From CBDDBU01 sp965226045 (GTDB lineage Bacteria; Pseudomonadota; Alphaproteobacteria; VGEJ01): a stretch of 64,000 nt of DNA. Shown one piece after another: positions 9,487 through 17,880 of the stretch; position 1 is the stretch's first letter, and every line of letters starts with the position of its first letter. The translations under genes and the position numbers were made by a program. The stretch covers positions 1-64,000 of the forward strand of contig CBDDBU010000019.1 in NCBI GenBank assembly GCA_965226045.1. Direction: 5' to 3'. Below the pieces are notes generated by a model. That model worked only from the letters and a program-made list of their open reading frames with translations, was not told the origin of the DNA and searched no databases.

Positions 9487-10861
9487 GAGCTATTGTCAAA
9501 AGTTGTGTATGGGCTGATCATGCGGCGGCGCGATCCTGGCGTTCTCCATCTACGAATTTGACGCCGCGAATGATCTCGGCGAGATGGTTCGATCCATCGA
9601 GTTTTCTCCATTTTCTCTGAGCGCGCTGGCATAGTTTGAAGACCATGGCCATCGCCGTCTTGCGCGACAGGCAGCCCTTGGTCCGGTAGGTGCGCAGACG
9701 AACCGTGGCGAACGTGCTCTCGATGGGGTTGGTCGTGCGTACATGCTTCCAGTGCTCGGCGGGGAAGTCGTAGAACGTCAGCAGGACGTCGCGGTCCCTG
9801 GCCAGGCAGGCCGCGGCCTTGTCGTACTTCGGCCCGTAGGCTTCCAGGAAGAAGTCGAAGGCGCTCTCGGCATCCTTCCTGGTTTCGGCCATCCAGATGT
9901 CTTGCAGGCGCCCCTTGGCTTTCTTTTGCAGACCCTTGGGCAGCTTGTTCAAGACGTTGCCCGTCTTGTGAACCCAGCAGCGTTTGCTCGCGGGCGCCTG
10001 GGTAGACTTGGCGGCGCGCCTTCCAGAAGCCGAGCGCGCCGTCGCCGAGCGCCAGTTGCGGACCCATTTCAAGGCCGCGCCGCTTGAGATCGAGCAGAAC
10101 TTCGAGCCAGGACTGCTCACTTTCGCGATAGCCGTCGGCGATGGCGATCAGTTCCTTCTGTCCCTTGTCCGTGGCCCCGACGATCACCAGGATGCACTGC
10201 TTCTCTTCCTCCATGCGGGCGCTGAAATAGATGCCGTCCACCCAGAAATAGACGTAGCGCTTGGCCGTGAGGTCGCGCCGTTGCCAGCGCTCCGCCTCAA
10301 CCCCCCAGACCTCTTTCAGCCGGGTGATCGTGGAGGCCGAAAGCCCGGCGCGGAGCTCCCCAGGAGCGCCGCCAAGGCTTCCCCGAAGTCGCCGGTGGAA
10401 ATGCCCTTCAGATACAGCCATGGCAAAAGGTCTTCCAGGCTCTTGGCGCGGCGCAGATAGCGCGGCAGGATCGCCGACGTGAAGCGGATGGCGCCGTCCC
10501 CCCGGTCCCGCACACGGGGTTGGCGCACGCTCACCGGGCCGATCCCGGTCTGGATGAAGCGTTCCGGCAGATATCCATTGCGGACAACCCGGCGGCGGCC
10601 GGCGGCGTCAACAAGCGCCGCATGGCTACCCAAAAACACGGAGACCTCGGCCTCAACGGCTTGGGCCAACAACTCGCGAGCTCCAGCTTGTAGGACTTCC
10701 GTCAACGGATCTTTCTGAAAATCAGATGGGTTTTGAAAAGCAACAACGGTATTCTCTTTCATGGCCTATCCTTCCTTGGCTTAGCTCAAGTGGTGACATC
10801 AACAATCACCAGGATACGCCGCCTTCATTTCAACGCCGTACACAAGATTCGGTTATAGCTC
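9487..10861 (-). mobile_element. IS256-family insertion sequence, copy B
   Basis: A 1375-bp near-identical copy of the element at 263-1638, in the same orientation, with the same GAGCTATTGTCAAAAG and GAGCTATAACCGAATC termini. It is flanked by the 9-bp direct duplication GTCGAACAA (9478-9486 and 10862-10870). It interrupts a methyltransferase gene on the same strand. Differences from copy A are few: a missing C near 10345, an extra T near 9982, a missing base near 9615 and scattered substitutions, for example A/C near 10016 and A/G near 10607. Confidence 0.93.
9518..10762 (-). pseudogene. IS256-family transposase, copy B, two internal frameshifts
   Basis: It has the same 414-residue transposase plan as copy A: MKENTVVAFQNP start at 10762, correct C-terminus KWRKLDGSNHL...RAAA with TGA at 9518-9520. 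One C is missing near 10345 (after LLGSSAPG) and one T is extra near 9982 (after YPGAREQ). The catalytic core is therefore split over two frames and no active protein is expected. The two shifts cancel in length, and copy A is intact at both places. Either both copies are decaying independently or the read accuracy in homopolymers is limited. Confidence 0.85.
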
Positions 10862-11394
10862 GTCGAACAACCCGACGCTTTAGGCTAGATTCTGGGGAGG
10901 CAGGCAGTCGCGCCCGAGGCGCGGATCGTGGGTAAGCTCGAACACCGAGGCGTGAATGGACTCGATCTCCAGCGGCGCGCCATACCCTACCCTCGAGGCG
11001 GCGCAGCGCTCCATAGCGTCGGCGAGCGCCGCTCGTTCGTGGTCTACGAGGGTCAAGCGAAGCGGTGTCGGGCGGCGACGCAGAGCGAAGCATTCGACCA
11101 CCTCCCGGGCTGGGCCGCAGCCGAGGCTGGTAATTTCGATCGGGCCGGGGGAACACTCGCTCACCGTCTCCATGAGGAAATCGCGCATCAACTCCATGCG
11201 CTGGCGCACGAACGCTCCGATGTCGATGCCGAGTACGTGGACGAGGCGGGCGAAGCCGGTCTCGCCGAGCGCTTCGCCGTCATAGATGTAGTTCATGACC
11301 TCGTAGTCGCCAGGATAGCCAAGTGGCTTCTCGTAGCTGTCCCGACACCAAGTGCCGAACGGCGCTGGCTGAAATAAGGATAATCCCCTAGGCG

Positions 11395-12294
11395 ATGACA
11401 GTACCATTGCCAATGCGGCAGGAGCTTGACTTTGCCTACGGCTTGGCCGAAGCCGTTTCGCCCAGGATTCGCCGGGTGATCGCCGCCAATCCGTCGCCCT
11501 TCACACTGCACGGGACCGGCACCTATCTGGTCGGTCGCCGCGATGTCTGCGTGATAGATCCCGGGCCCGATCTGCCCGAGCACATCGGCGCGCTCCAAAG
11601 AGCGCTCGCCGGCGAGCGCCTCACATACATTCTCATCACCCACACCCACCTCGACCATTCACCGGCGGCGGCCGCCTTGAAGGCGCTGACCGGGGCGACG
11701 ACGTACGGCTTCGGTCCCCATGGAACAGCGCGAGGCGACGATCCACCGGTCGAGGAAGGCGCCGATTACGACTTCGTCCCCGACGTCGCGGTGCGCGACG
11801 GCGACGTGATCGCCGGCGATGGCTGGACCATTGAGGCGGTGCAAACGCCTGGCCATACCTCGAACCACCTGTGCTTTGGCCTGCGCGAGGAGCGAGCGCT
11901 GTTCAGCGGCGATCATGTCATGGGTTGGTCGACCACCGTGATTTCGCCGCCTGATGGGGCCATGGGCCCGTATCTAGCGAGCTTGGACAAACTCCTCCAC
12001 CGCGACGATCGCACGTACTGGCCGACCCACGGGCCGTCGATCACCGCGCCCAAGGCCCACGTCCGCGCCTTCATCGCCCATCGACGTGTGCGCGAGACCG
12101 AGATCCTGAATTGCCTCAAACGAGGCATCGGCACGATCCCAGAGATCGTGGCTGCGATCTACACTAATGTGCCGCGAACGCTCCATCGGGCCGCAGGGCG
12201 TTCGGTACTCGCCCATCTTATCCACCTGGTCGAGGGCGGCCATGTGGTGTGCGAGGGGCCCCTGGTCGAGAGCGCCGTGTTCGTGCCGCGATGA
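11395..12294 (+). CDS. MBL-fold metallo-hydrolase (LACTB2-like)
   Basis: A 299-residue metallo-beta-lactamase-fold hydrolase. The metal-binding motif HTHLDHS is at residues 83-89, with further ligands in QTPGHTSNHLC (about 145) and FSGDHVMGW (about 165), and a C-terminal winged-helix-like region after ITAPKAHVRAF (RVRETEILNCLKRG). This layout matches the LACTB2/hydroxyacylglutathione-hydrolase-like branch. The reaction (thioester, RNA or other ester) cannot be assigned from sequence. It may start at ATG 11395 or at ATG 11413 (MRQELDF). It is divergent from, and overlaps the start of, the methyltransferase remnant. Confidence 0.85.
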   Translation: MTVPLPMRQELDFAYGLAEAVSPRIRRVIAANPSPFTLHGTGTYLVGRRDVCVIDPGPDLPEHIGALQRALAGERLTYILITHTHLDHSPAAAALKALTGATTYGFGPHGTARGDDPPVEEGADYDFVPDVAVRDGDVIAGDGWTIEAVQTPGHTSNHLCFGLREERALFSGDHVMGWSTTVISPPDGAMGPYLASLDKLLHRDDRTYWPTHGPSITAPKAHVRAFIAHRRVRETEILNCLKRGIGTIPEIVAAIYTNVPRTLHRAAGRSVLAHLIHLVEGGHVVCEGPLVESAVFVPR

Positions 12295-12492
12295 TCGGCG
12301 CGAGCCTCTTGCAAAGCCCCGTGGGCGTCGCCATGTTGGGTCGATCAGTTCGCCATAGACCCGCGCGTCGTCGGGCCGGCGTTTGCTGCTTCGTCGCGCC
12401 GACCGAGACAAAGTGCTCCGCATGGCAGTCGAGACCCGCACGCTCGGGGTGCGCGCGACGACCACCATTCGACAAAATACAAGGAACGATAC

Positions 12493-12702
12493 ATGACTCA
12501 AGGAACCGTCAAATGGTTCGACTCCGTCAAGGGCTACGGCTTCATCAGCCCCGATGATGGCACCAAGGACGCTTTCGTCCACATCTCCGCCGTCGAGCGC
12601 GCCGGACTAGCCGGTCTGGTCGAGGGCCAGCGCGTCGAGTACGAGCTTCAGCGCGGCCAGAACGGCAAGACCGCCGCCGCCAACCTCTCCGTCGCCGCCT
12701 GA
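12493..12702 (+). CDS. cold-shock domain protein (CspA family)
   Basis: A 69-residue single cold-shock domain (OB fold) that binds single-stranded nucleic acid and acts as an RNA chaperone. RNP1-type KGYGFI is at residues 13-18 and RNP2-type DAFVHI at 26-31; the start is MTQGTVKWFDSVKGYGF. The ribosome site AAGGA lies 8 bases before the ATG. The 198-bp gap upstream is long enough for the extended 5' leader usual for csp mRNAs, but no specific leader fold was identified. A clear terminator follows at 12728-12749, so the gene is monocistronic. Confidence 0.95.
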   Translation: MTQGTVKWFDSVKGYGFISPDDGTKDAFVHISAVERAGLAGLVEGQRVEYELQRGQNGKTAAANLSVAA

Positions 12703-12727
12703 AACCGGCCCGATAGCGAAGGAAAGG

Positions 12728-12749
12728 CCCGCCAACTGGCGGGTCTTTT
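12728..12749 (+). terminator. Rho-independent terminator of the csp gene
   Basis: The stem CCCGCC / GGCGGG with loop AACT is followed by TCTTTT. It lies 26 bases after the csp stop. It could also serve, less well, the convergent acyl-CoA synthetase gene whose stop is at 12776. Confidence 0.8.
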
Positions 12750-12775
12750 CAATTGCCGAGGGTGGCGCCGCGCCA

Positions 12776-14416
12776 TTACGCCGCCGCCGTCGGCACGACG
12801 TGGTCCTTGTAGGTCTCGCGGAGTTGGGCCTTGATGAGCTTGCCGGTGCCGGTGTGGGGGAGTTCGTCGACGAACACGAGATCGTCGGGCAACCACCATT
12901 TGGCGATCTTGCCCTCGAAGTAGTCGAGCATCGTCGCGCGGTCGAGGCTGCTGGCCTTGGCGCGCACGATCAGCAGCAGCGGCCGCTCGTCCCATTTCGG
13001 GTGAGGGATGCCGATGACGCAGGCCTCGGCGACCTCGGGGTGGCCGACGGCGATGTTCTCGATCGCGATCGAGCTGATCCATTCGCCGCCTGATTTGATG
13101 ACGTCCTTGGTGCGATCGACGATCTGCATGAACCCCTGGCCATCGAGAGTCGAGACGTCGCCCGTGTTGAACCAGCCATCGCCGTCGAAAGCCTCCTCGG
13201 CGTCGCTCTTGCCCTGGTAATAGCTCCGGCACACCCACGGTCCGCGCACCTTGAGGTTGCCGAAGGCCTGGCCGTCGCGGGGCAGCGCCTTGCCATCGTC
13301 ATCGACGATTTTCATCTCGACGCCGTAGACGGCGCGGCCTTGCTTTTCTTGGATGCCGTAGCGCTCGGTGGCGGGCAGCTCGGCCATGCCGGGCTTGAAG
13401 GCGCCGACGGCGCCGAGCGGGCTCATCTCGGTCATGCCCCAGGCGTGGATCATGCGCACGCCATAATCCTCCTCGAAAGTTTGGATCATCGAGCGCGGCA
13501 CCGCCGAGCCGCCCGAGACCACCCGCTCGAGCCGGTCGAGCGTGCCGCCGGTCTCCTTCAAGTGGGCCAGCAGCATCAGCCAGATGGTCGGCACTCCGGC
13601 CGTGAAGGTCACGGCCTCGGCCTCGATCAGTTCATGCAGGCCCGCACCGTCGAGCCTCGGACCGGGGAAGACGAGCTTGGCCCCGACCAAAGCCGCGGCG
13701 TAGGGAATGCCCCAGGCGTTGACGTGAAACATCGGCACCACCGGCAGGATCGAATCGCGGCACGAGAGGCCGAGCACGTCGGTCTGGCAGGCGGTCATGC
13801 TGTGCAGTACCGTGGAGCGGTGGGAGTAGACCACGCCCTTCGGGTGCCCGGTGGTGCCCGAGGTGTAGCACATGCTCGAGGCGGTTCTCTCGTCGAACTG
13901 GGGCCAGTCGTAGTCGTCGGATTCGGCAGCGACCAGAGTCTCGTAGGCCATCACGTTGGGGAGCGTAGTCTCAAGCAGGCTGGCCTCGTCAGTCATCACG
14001 ACGAAGCCCCTGACCGTGCTCAGCTGCACGACGAGGGCCTCGGCTAGCGGCACAAAGGTAGCGTCGAGGAACAAGTATTTGTCCTCGGCATGGTTGATGA
14101 TGTAGACGAGTTGCTCGGGGAATAGACGTGGGTTCAGCGTGTGTAGGACCGCGCCCATGCCCGACAACGCGTAGTAGAGTTCGAGATGGCGGTGGCCATT
14201 CCAGGCGAGCGTCGCCACGCGGTCGCCGTGCCCAACCCCGAGCCGTTCGAGCGCGCGCACGAGCTGTTTGGCGCGACCCTCGACCTCGGCATAGGTGGTG
14301 CGGTGAATCGGCCCCTCGACGGTGCGCGAGACGATCTCGCGCTCGCCGTGGTAGAGCGCCGCATGTTCGATGAGCGAAGAGACCAGCAAGGGGGTCTCCA
14401 ACATCAGGCCTTGCAT
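12776..14416 (-). CDS. long/medium-chain acyl-CoA synthetase (AMP-forming)
   Basis: A 546-residue ANL-family ligase that activates a carboxylic acid via acyl-AMP to its CoA thioester in the cytosol. The motifs are MCYTSGTTGHPKGVVYSH (P-loop, about residue 185), the GMTEMSPLGAVG region, the hinge IVDRTKDVIKSGGEWISSI and the catalytic Lys in TGTGKLIKAQLRE near the C-terminus. The chosen ATG (14414-14416, MQGLMLETPLLVSSL) has AGGGAGG 8 bases upstream. The frame extends further to 14587, but that part is unlike the family. Unlike the ligase at 3728-5610, this one is intact. The natural acid is unknown. Confidence 0.9.
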   Translation of the reverse strand: MQGLMLETPLLVSSLIEHAALYHGEREIVSRTVEGPIHRTTYAEVEGRAKQLVRALERLGVGHGDRVATLAWNGHRHLELYYALSGMGAVLHTLNPRLFPEQLVYIINHAEDKYLFLDATFVPLAEALVVQLSTVRGFVVMTDEASLLETTLPNVMAYETLVAAESDDYDWPQFDERTASSMCYTSGTTGHPKGVVYSHRSTVLHSMTACQTDVLGLSCRDSILPVVPMFHVNAWGIPYAAALVGAKLVFPGPRLDGAGLHELIEAEAVTFTAGVPTIWLMLLAHLKETGGTLDRLERVVSGGSAVPRSMIQTFEEDYGVRMIHAWGMTEMSPLGAVGAFKPGMAELPATERYGIQEKQGRAVYGVEMKIVDDDGKALPRDGQAFGNLKVRGPWVCRSYYQGKSDAEEAFDGDGWFNTGDVSTLDGQGFMQIVDRTKDVIKSGGEWISSIAIENIAVGHPEVAEACVIGIPHPKWDERPLLLIVRAKASSLDRATMLDYFEGKIAKWWLPDDLVFVDELPHTGTGKLIKAQLRETYKDHVVPTAAA

Positions 14417-14464
14417 CCCATAGTCCTCCCTGAACGTGGTCCCGGCACCAGCATAGCCGTGCTG

Positions 14465-14481
14465 GCCGGCAAATGGACTCG
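14465..14481 (+). repeat. 17-bp direct repeat, left copy, flanking the toxin-antitoxin pair
   Basis: GCCGGCAAATGGACTCG occurs here and again, perfectly, at 15310-15326. The two copies bracket an 829-bp segment whose only genes are the toxin-antitoxin pair. Neither copy is part of an IS terminus. Confidence 0.75.
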
Positions 14482-14552
14482 CGAGCCGGACTAGCCGACC
14501 AACTTCGGCACATGAGATGGTCTTGCAAGCATATTCCTTCAAAGCCATATAT

Positions 14553-14916
14553 ATGGTGGCATGGACCGTGGTATTCCATGCCACCATCGAGACCGAGCAT
14601 GCGTCGCTATCGGAGGCGGTTCAGGACGAGTTGCTCGCCCATGCCCGCCTGCTTGAGGCATTGGGGCCGCAGCTGGGAGGACCGCGCGCCGATACATTGA
14701 ACGGCTCGAAGCACGCCAACATGAAAGAACTTCGCTTCGATGCGGCGGGCGGCGTCTGGCGTGTCGCCTATGCGTTCGATCCGAAGCGGACGGCCATTAC
14801 TCCTGGTCGCGAGCGACAGGATTGGGAGGTAGCCGCGCCGGTTTTACAAACGACTGATCGCCGTAGCGGATCGACGCTTTGACGACCACTTGGCCAAGCC
14901 TAAGGGAAACCGATAA
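14553..14916 (+). pseudogene. RelE/HigB-type toxin, 3' end frameshifted
   Basis: The intact N-terminal 80% reads MVAWTVVFHATIETEHASLS then EAVQDELLAHARLLEALGPQ, SKHANMKELRFDA and GVWRVAYAFDPKRTAI, characteristic of the HigB/RelE-like (gp49) mRNA interferase family. After AFDPKRTAI the frame shifts by one base near 14802. The conserved ending RRFYKRLIAVADRRFDDHLA is found in the next frame up to TAA 14914-14916, and a TAG also interrupts that stretch. The basic C-terminal residues needed for RNA cleavage are lost. The natural stop overlaps the antitoxin ATG (TAATG), the usual toxin-first HigBA order. Confidence 0.75.
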
Positions 14917-15297
14917 TGGCAACGACTTTTGAAGAAAATGATGGACGACCTCCCTCCCGAGCGACGGGAGAGGGTGGAAGCGCGCGCGGCACAGCTTATC
15001 GCCGACGAGATGACGTTGGGAGACCTCCGCAAGGCACGCAACCTGACCCAGGCACGCCTCGCCGAGATGCTCGACATCGGTCAGGCCGGCGTCTCGCGCC
15101 TGGAGAAGCGCAGCGATCTTCTTCTATCGACCCTCCGCGCCTACGTAGGCGCCATGGGCGGGTCACTCGATCTGGTTGTGCGCTTCCCCGACAGGCCACC
15201 GGTGTTGGTGTCCGGGATCGCCGACATGAGGCCGGCGGACGTTGCACCGGGGCAAGAGGCCGGCCCTCCGCGCCGCTGGCGGCAGCCAAAAACCTGA
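14916..15297 (+). pseudogene. HigA-type antitoxin with XRE helix-turn-helix, N-terminal frameshift
   Basis: From ATG 14916 the sequence reads MATTFEE, then an extra A in an AAAA run (about 14935-14938) breaks the frame. The rest continues in the next frame as MMDDLPPERRERVEARAAQL and the HTH core RKARNLTQARLAEMLDIGQA then VSRLEKRSDLLLSTLRAYV, ending at TGA 15295-15297. Reinitiation at the internal ATG 14938 (or TTG 14929) would still give a 120-residue protein with the whole DNA-binding domain. Antitoxin function may therefore survive although the toxin has decayed. Confidence 0.75.
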
Positions 15298-15309
15298 ACC
15301 CGCCGCTCC

Positions 15310-15326
15310 GCCGGCAAATGGACTCG
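15310..15326 (+). repeat. 17-bp direct repeat, right copy, flanking the toxin-antitoxin pair
   Basis: An exact copy of the 14465-14481 repeat. It lies 13 bases after the antitoxin stop and 48 bases before the aminotransferase start. Confidence 0.75.
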
Positions 15327-15374
15327 TGCCTGGGCGGCGACTAGACTCGCCCCATCTCGATCCTGGAGAGCTTC

Positions 15375-16775
15375 ATGAACTTCGTACCGAACTCGGCCGC
15401 AGCGCGCGATATCGCGCACGTCATGCACTCCTATACCAACCAGATCGCGCACCGCCGCAAGGGCCCGTTCATCGTCACCGGCGGCGAGGGCATCTATGTC
15501 CATGACGAAACCGGGAAGACCTATATCGACGGCCTGTCCGGTTTGTGGTGCGCCTCGCTCGGCTATAGCGAGGAGGCGCTGATCGAGGCCGCGATCAAAC
15601 AGATGCGCATCCTGCCGACCTACCACACCTTCTCACACAAGTCGTCGAACCCCTCGATCGACCTCGCCGAGAAGATCAAGGAAGTGCTGCCGGTGCCGAT
15701 GTCGAAGGTCTTCTTCGCCAACTCCGGCTCGGAGGCCAACGACACCCTGGTCAAGCTGATCCGCTACTACAACAACGCGCTCGGCCGGCCGTTGAAGAAG
15801 AAGGTGATTTCGCGCGTCCAGGCCTATCACGGCGTGACGCTGGTGGCCGCCAGCCTGACCGGGCTCGCCGTCAATCACCAGGACTTCGACCTGCCGCTCG
15901 AGGGCATCTTGCACGCCGCCTGTCCCAACTATTACCACGGTGGCCACGAGGGCGAATCGGAGGAAGACTACGCAACGCGCTTGGCCGACGAACTCGACCA
16001 GATGATCGTCGCCGAGGGTCCGGAAACGGTCGCCGCCTTCATCGCCGAGCCGGTGATGGGAGCGGGCGGGGCGCTGACCCCGCCGGCCACCTATTTCGAC
16101 AAGATCCAGCCGGTCTTGAAGAAGCACGATGTCTTGTTCTGCGTCGATGAAGTGATCTGCGGCTTTGGGCGCACCGGCAACATGTTCGCCTGCGAGACCT
16201 ATGACCTGAAGCCCGACACCGTGACGATGGCCAAGGCCTTATCTGCCGCCTACATGCCAATCTCGGCGCTGGCCATCAACGACAAGATGTTCGAGGTGAT
16301 TGCGGCCGAGAGCGACAAGGTCGGCACGTTCGCCCATGGCTTCACCTATTCGGGCCACCCGGTGGCGGCGGCAGTGGCGCTGCGCACCATCGAGCTCTAC
16401 GAGGAGCGCGACATCGTCGGCCATGTCCGCGACATCGCACCGCACTTCCAGGAACGGCTGCATGGCTTCACCGACCACCCGATGATCGGCACGGCGACTG
16501 GCGTCGGCTTGATGGGCGGGATCGAATACATCGCCGACAAGGCCGCGCGGACGCATTTCGAGCCGGCCGGCAAGGTGGCGGCCAAGGTCACCGAGTTCGC
16601 CGAGTTGCGCGGGCTGATCGCGCGGCCGATGTTCGAGCGGACCGTATCCGCGCCGCCGCTGATCATTACCCACGACGAGATCGACGAGATGTTCGACCGC
16701 TACGCCAAGGCGCTCGACGACACCTGGGTCTGGGTCCAAGCAGGCGGGTTGGAGGCGGGCGGAGACGGCGCGTGA
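15375..16775 (+). CDS. class III PLP-dependent aminotransferase (omega-amino acid/diamine:pyruvate type)
   Basis: A 466-residue aminotransferase of fold type I, class III. The cofactor Lys lies in TMAKALSAAYMPISAL (Lys at about residue 287), the PLP phosphate/ring contacts in FANSGSEANDTLVKL and FCVDEVICGFGRTGN, and FAHGFTYSGHPVAAAVAL follows. Closest in style to omega-amino acid:pyruvate and putrescine/spermidine-linked aminotransferases (SpuC-like), which transfer a terminal amino group to pyruvate. It overlaps the SMP-30 gene by 4 bases (GTGA), so the two are one operon. The amine substrate is not determinable here. Confidence 0.92.
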   Translation: MNFVPNSAAARDIAHVMHSYTNQIAHRRKGPFIVTGGEGIYVHDETGKTYIDGLSGLWCASLGYSEEALIEAAIKQMRILPTYHTFSHKSSNPSIDLAEKIKEVLPVPMSKVFFANSGSEANDTLVKLIRYYNNALGRPLKKKVISRVQAYHGVTLVAASLTGLAVNHQDFDLPLEGILHAACPNYYHGGHEGESEEDYATRLADELDQMIVAEGPETVAAFIAEPVMGAGGALTPPATYFDKIQPVLKKHDVLFCVDEVICGFGRTGNMFACETYDLKPDTVTMAKALSAAYMPISALAINDKMFEVIAAESDKVGTFAHGFTYSGHPVAAAVALRTIELYEERDIVGHVRDIAPHFQERLHGFTDHPMIGTATGVGLMGGIEYIADKAARTHFEPAGKVAAKVTEFAELRGLIARPMFERTVSAPPLIITHDEIDEMFDRYAKALDDTWVWVQAGGLEAGGDGA

Positions 16776-17647
16776 CCGAGGTCCGCTGCGTTCTCGACTG
16801 CAAATGTGCGCTCGGCGAGGGCCCGGTCTGGGACGTCGCCGAGCAGGCGCTATATTTCGTCGACATCCTCGGCAAGGTTCTCAACCGCTTTGACCCCTCA
16901 AACGGGGCACGCGAGAGCTGGTCGATGCCCGAGCACATCAGCTGCTTTGGGTTGCGCCAGGGGGGCGGCGCGATCGTCGCGCTCCGTACCGGCGTTCATT
17001 TCTTCGATTTCGCGAGCGGCGCTCTGGAGGTGGTGGCAGATCCCGAGGCTAACGATGCACGCACCCGCTTCAGCGACGGCAAGGTCGACCGACGGGGCCG
17101 TTTCTGGGCCGGCACCATGCCCTACGAGCAGTTCGATCCGATCTGCAACCTCTACCGGTTCGCGACCGACGGCAGCTGGGAGAAGGTGCAGGACGGACTG
17201 ATCATCGCCAACGGCATCGGCTGGAGCCCCGATGAGCGCACCATGTATCACACCGATACCCTGGCCCGGCACATCTACGCCTATGACTTCGACGCCGCGA
17301 CCGGCGCGGTCGCCAACCGGCGGGTGCTGGTCGAGGTGCCCGAAGCGCACGGACTGCCCGACGGGCTCACGGTCGACGCGGAGGGGTTTATCTGGAGCGC
17401 CAATTTCAATGGCGGCCGCGTCACCCGCTACGCGCCCGATGGCCGCCTCGACCGGGTCCTCGAAATGCCCGTGCAGCGGCCGACCAGCTGCATGTTCGGC
17501 GGCCCCAACCTCGATACGCTTTACGTGACGTCGGGCGATTGGGCGGCGAGCCCGAGCGGCGAGTTCACGCCGACCGGCACCGATGGTGGCCTGTTCGCGG
17601 CCGAGGTCGGCGTCACGGGCCTGCCCGAGACGCGCTTCGCCGGCTGA
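16772..17647 (+). CDS. SMP-30/gluconolactonase/LRE family lactonase
   Basis: A 291-residue six-bladed beta-propeller protein of the regucalcin/gluconolactonase family. The start is CALGEGPVWD with the metal-binding Glu (LGEGPVWD, about residues 13-20), followed by RFSDGKVDRRGRFWAGTM, IANGIGWSPDERTMYHTDT (Asn and Asp ligands) and GLPDGLTVDAEGFIWSANF. Members hydrolyse sugar or aldonic lactones using one divalent metal ion in the cytosol. It begins with GTG 16772 overlapping the aminotransferase stop, so the pair may act in one catabolic route. That link is inferred only from coupling. Confidence 0.9.
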   Translation: MTEVRCVLDCKCALGEGPVWDVAEQALYFVDILGKVLNRFDPSNGARESWSMPEHISCFGLRQGGGAIVALRTGVHFFDFASGALEVVADPEANDARTRFSDGKVDRRGRFWAGTMPYEQFDPICNLYRFATDGSWEKVQDGLIIANGIGWSPDERTMYHTDTLARHIYAYDFDAATGAVANRRVLVEVPEAHGLPDGLTVDAEGFIWSANFNGGRVTRYAPDGRLDRVLEMPVQRPTSCMFGGPNLDTLYVTSGDWAASPSGEFTPTGTDGGLFAAEVGVTGLPETRFAG

Positions 17648-17707
17648 AGGGCGGGGCGAGCTTCCTACGCTCGTCGTGCCGGACTCGCTCCGACCCTTCA
17701 GAAGGGA

Positions 17708-17726
17708 CCCTGGATCAAGCCCAGGG
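17708..17726. repeat. short GC-rich palindrome resembling alphaproteobacterial extragenic repeats
   Basis: CCCTGG ATCAAGC CCAGGG forms a 6-bp stem. The surrounding text (GGACCCTGGATCAAGCCC) resembles the dispersed extragenic palindromes of many alphaproteobacteria (GGGCTTGACCC...-type). Only one copy was noticed in this window. It lies 61 bases after the SMP-30 stop and could act as a transcription or mRNA-end barrier. Confidence 0.4.
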
Positions 17727-17775
17727 TGACACGAAGATGTGAGCGGCCGATGTCCCGGATCGGGTTCCAGGTCTC

Positions 17776-17826
17776 TATAATTTCGGCTGAATATTGGGCT
17801 GGATTGGGCTGAGTAATTTGGGCTGA
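17776..17826 (+). promoter_or_regulatory. candidate promoter -10 followed by four degenerate decamer repeats
   Basis: TATAAT at 17776-17781 is followed by four copies of a WTTSGGCTGR decamer: TTTCGGCTGA 17781, ATTGGGCTGG 17793, ATTGGGCTGA 17803 and TTTGGGCTGA 17817. This AT-richer patch stands out from its GC-rich surroundings and lies 55-105 bp before the secreted lectin-like gene. It may be a repeated regulator site. No good -35 is seen. Confidence 0.35.
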
Positions 17827-17851
17827 GCATCCGCTCATGCGCAGGTAGCTA

Positions 17852-17868
17852 TTCCCGCGAGTCGGGAA
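17852..17868 (+). promoter_or_regulatory. small hairpin next to the ribosome site of the lectin-like gene
   Basis: TTCCCG CGAGT CGGGAA folds into a 6-bp stem ending at the first bases of the AAAGGGAGG ribosome site. It could modulate access to the GTG start at 17881. Confidence 0.35.
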
Positions 17869-17880
17869 AGGGAGGTGCAC

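Larger units (their letters stand above)
9218..11413 (-). pseudogene. class I SAM methyltransferase of the extracellular-factor (PhcB-like) type, split by IS256 copy B
   Basis: The 5' part (10880-11413) encodes YEKPLGYPGDYEVMNYIY and the SAM motif EITSLGCGPAREVVE. The 3' part (before 9486) encodes VGLFDYFRRERCERLAAAMY then LAPGGRLIIGNM, ending RTEYNLFLIARKPP at TAG 9218-9220. Removing the IS and one 9-bp duplication rejoins the frame, but two further lesions remain. An in-frame TAA stands where the family has Tyr before SVGLFDY, just right of the IS. A one-base shift near 9265 is needed to reach the conserved ending. Members of this group normally carry an extra N-terminal region (often PilZ-like), which is absent here. 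The remnant starts against the divergent MBL gene. Confidence 0.8.

Noticed and set aside
14523..14551. TTGCAA-N17-CATATA as the toxin-antitoxin promoter
   Set aside because: Spacing is good, but transcription would start inside the toxin start codon region, and the match is weak.
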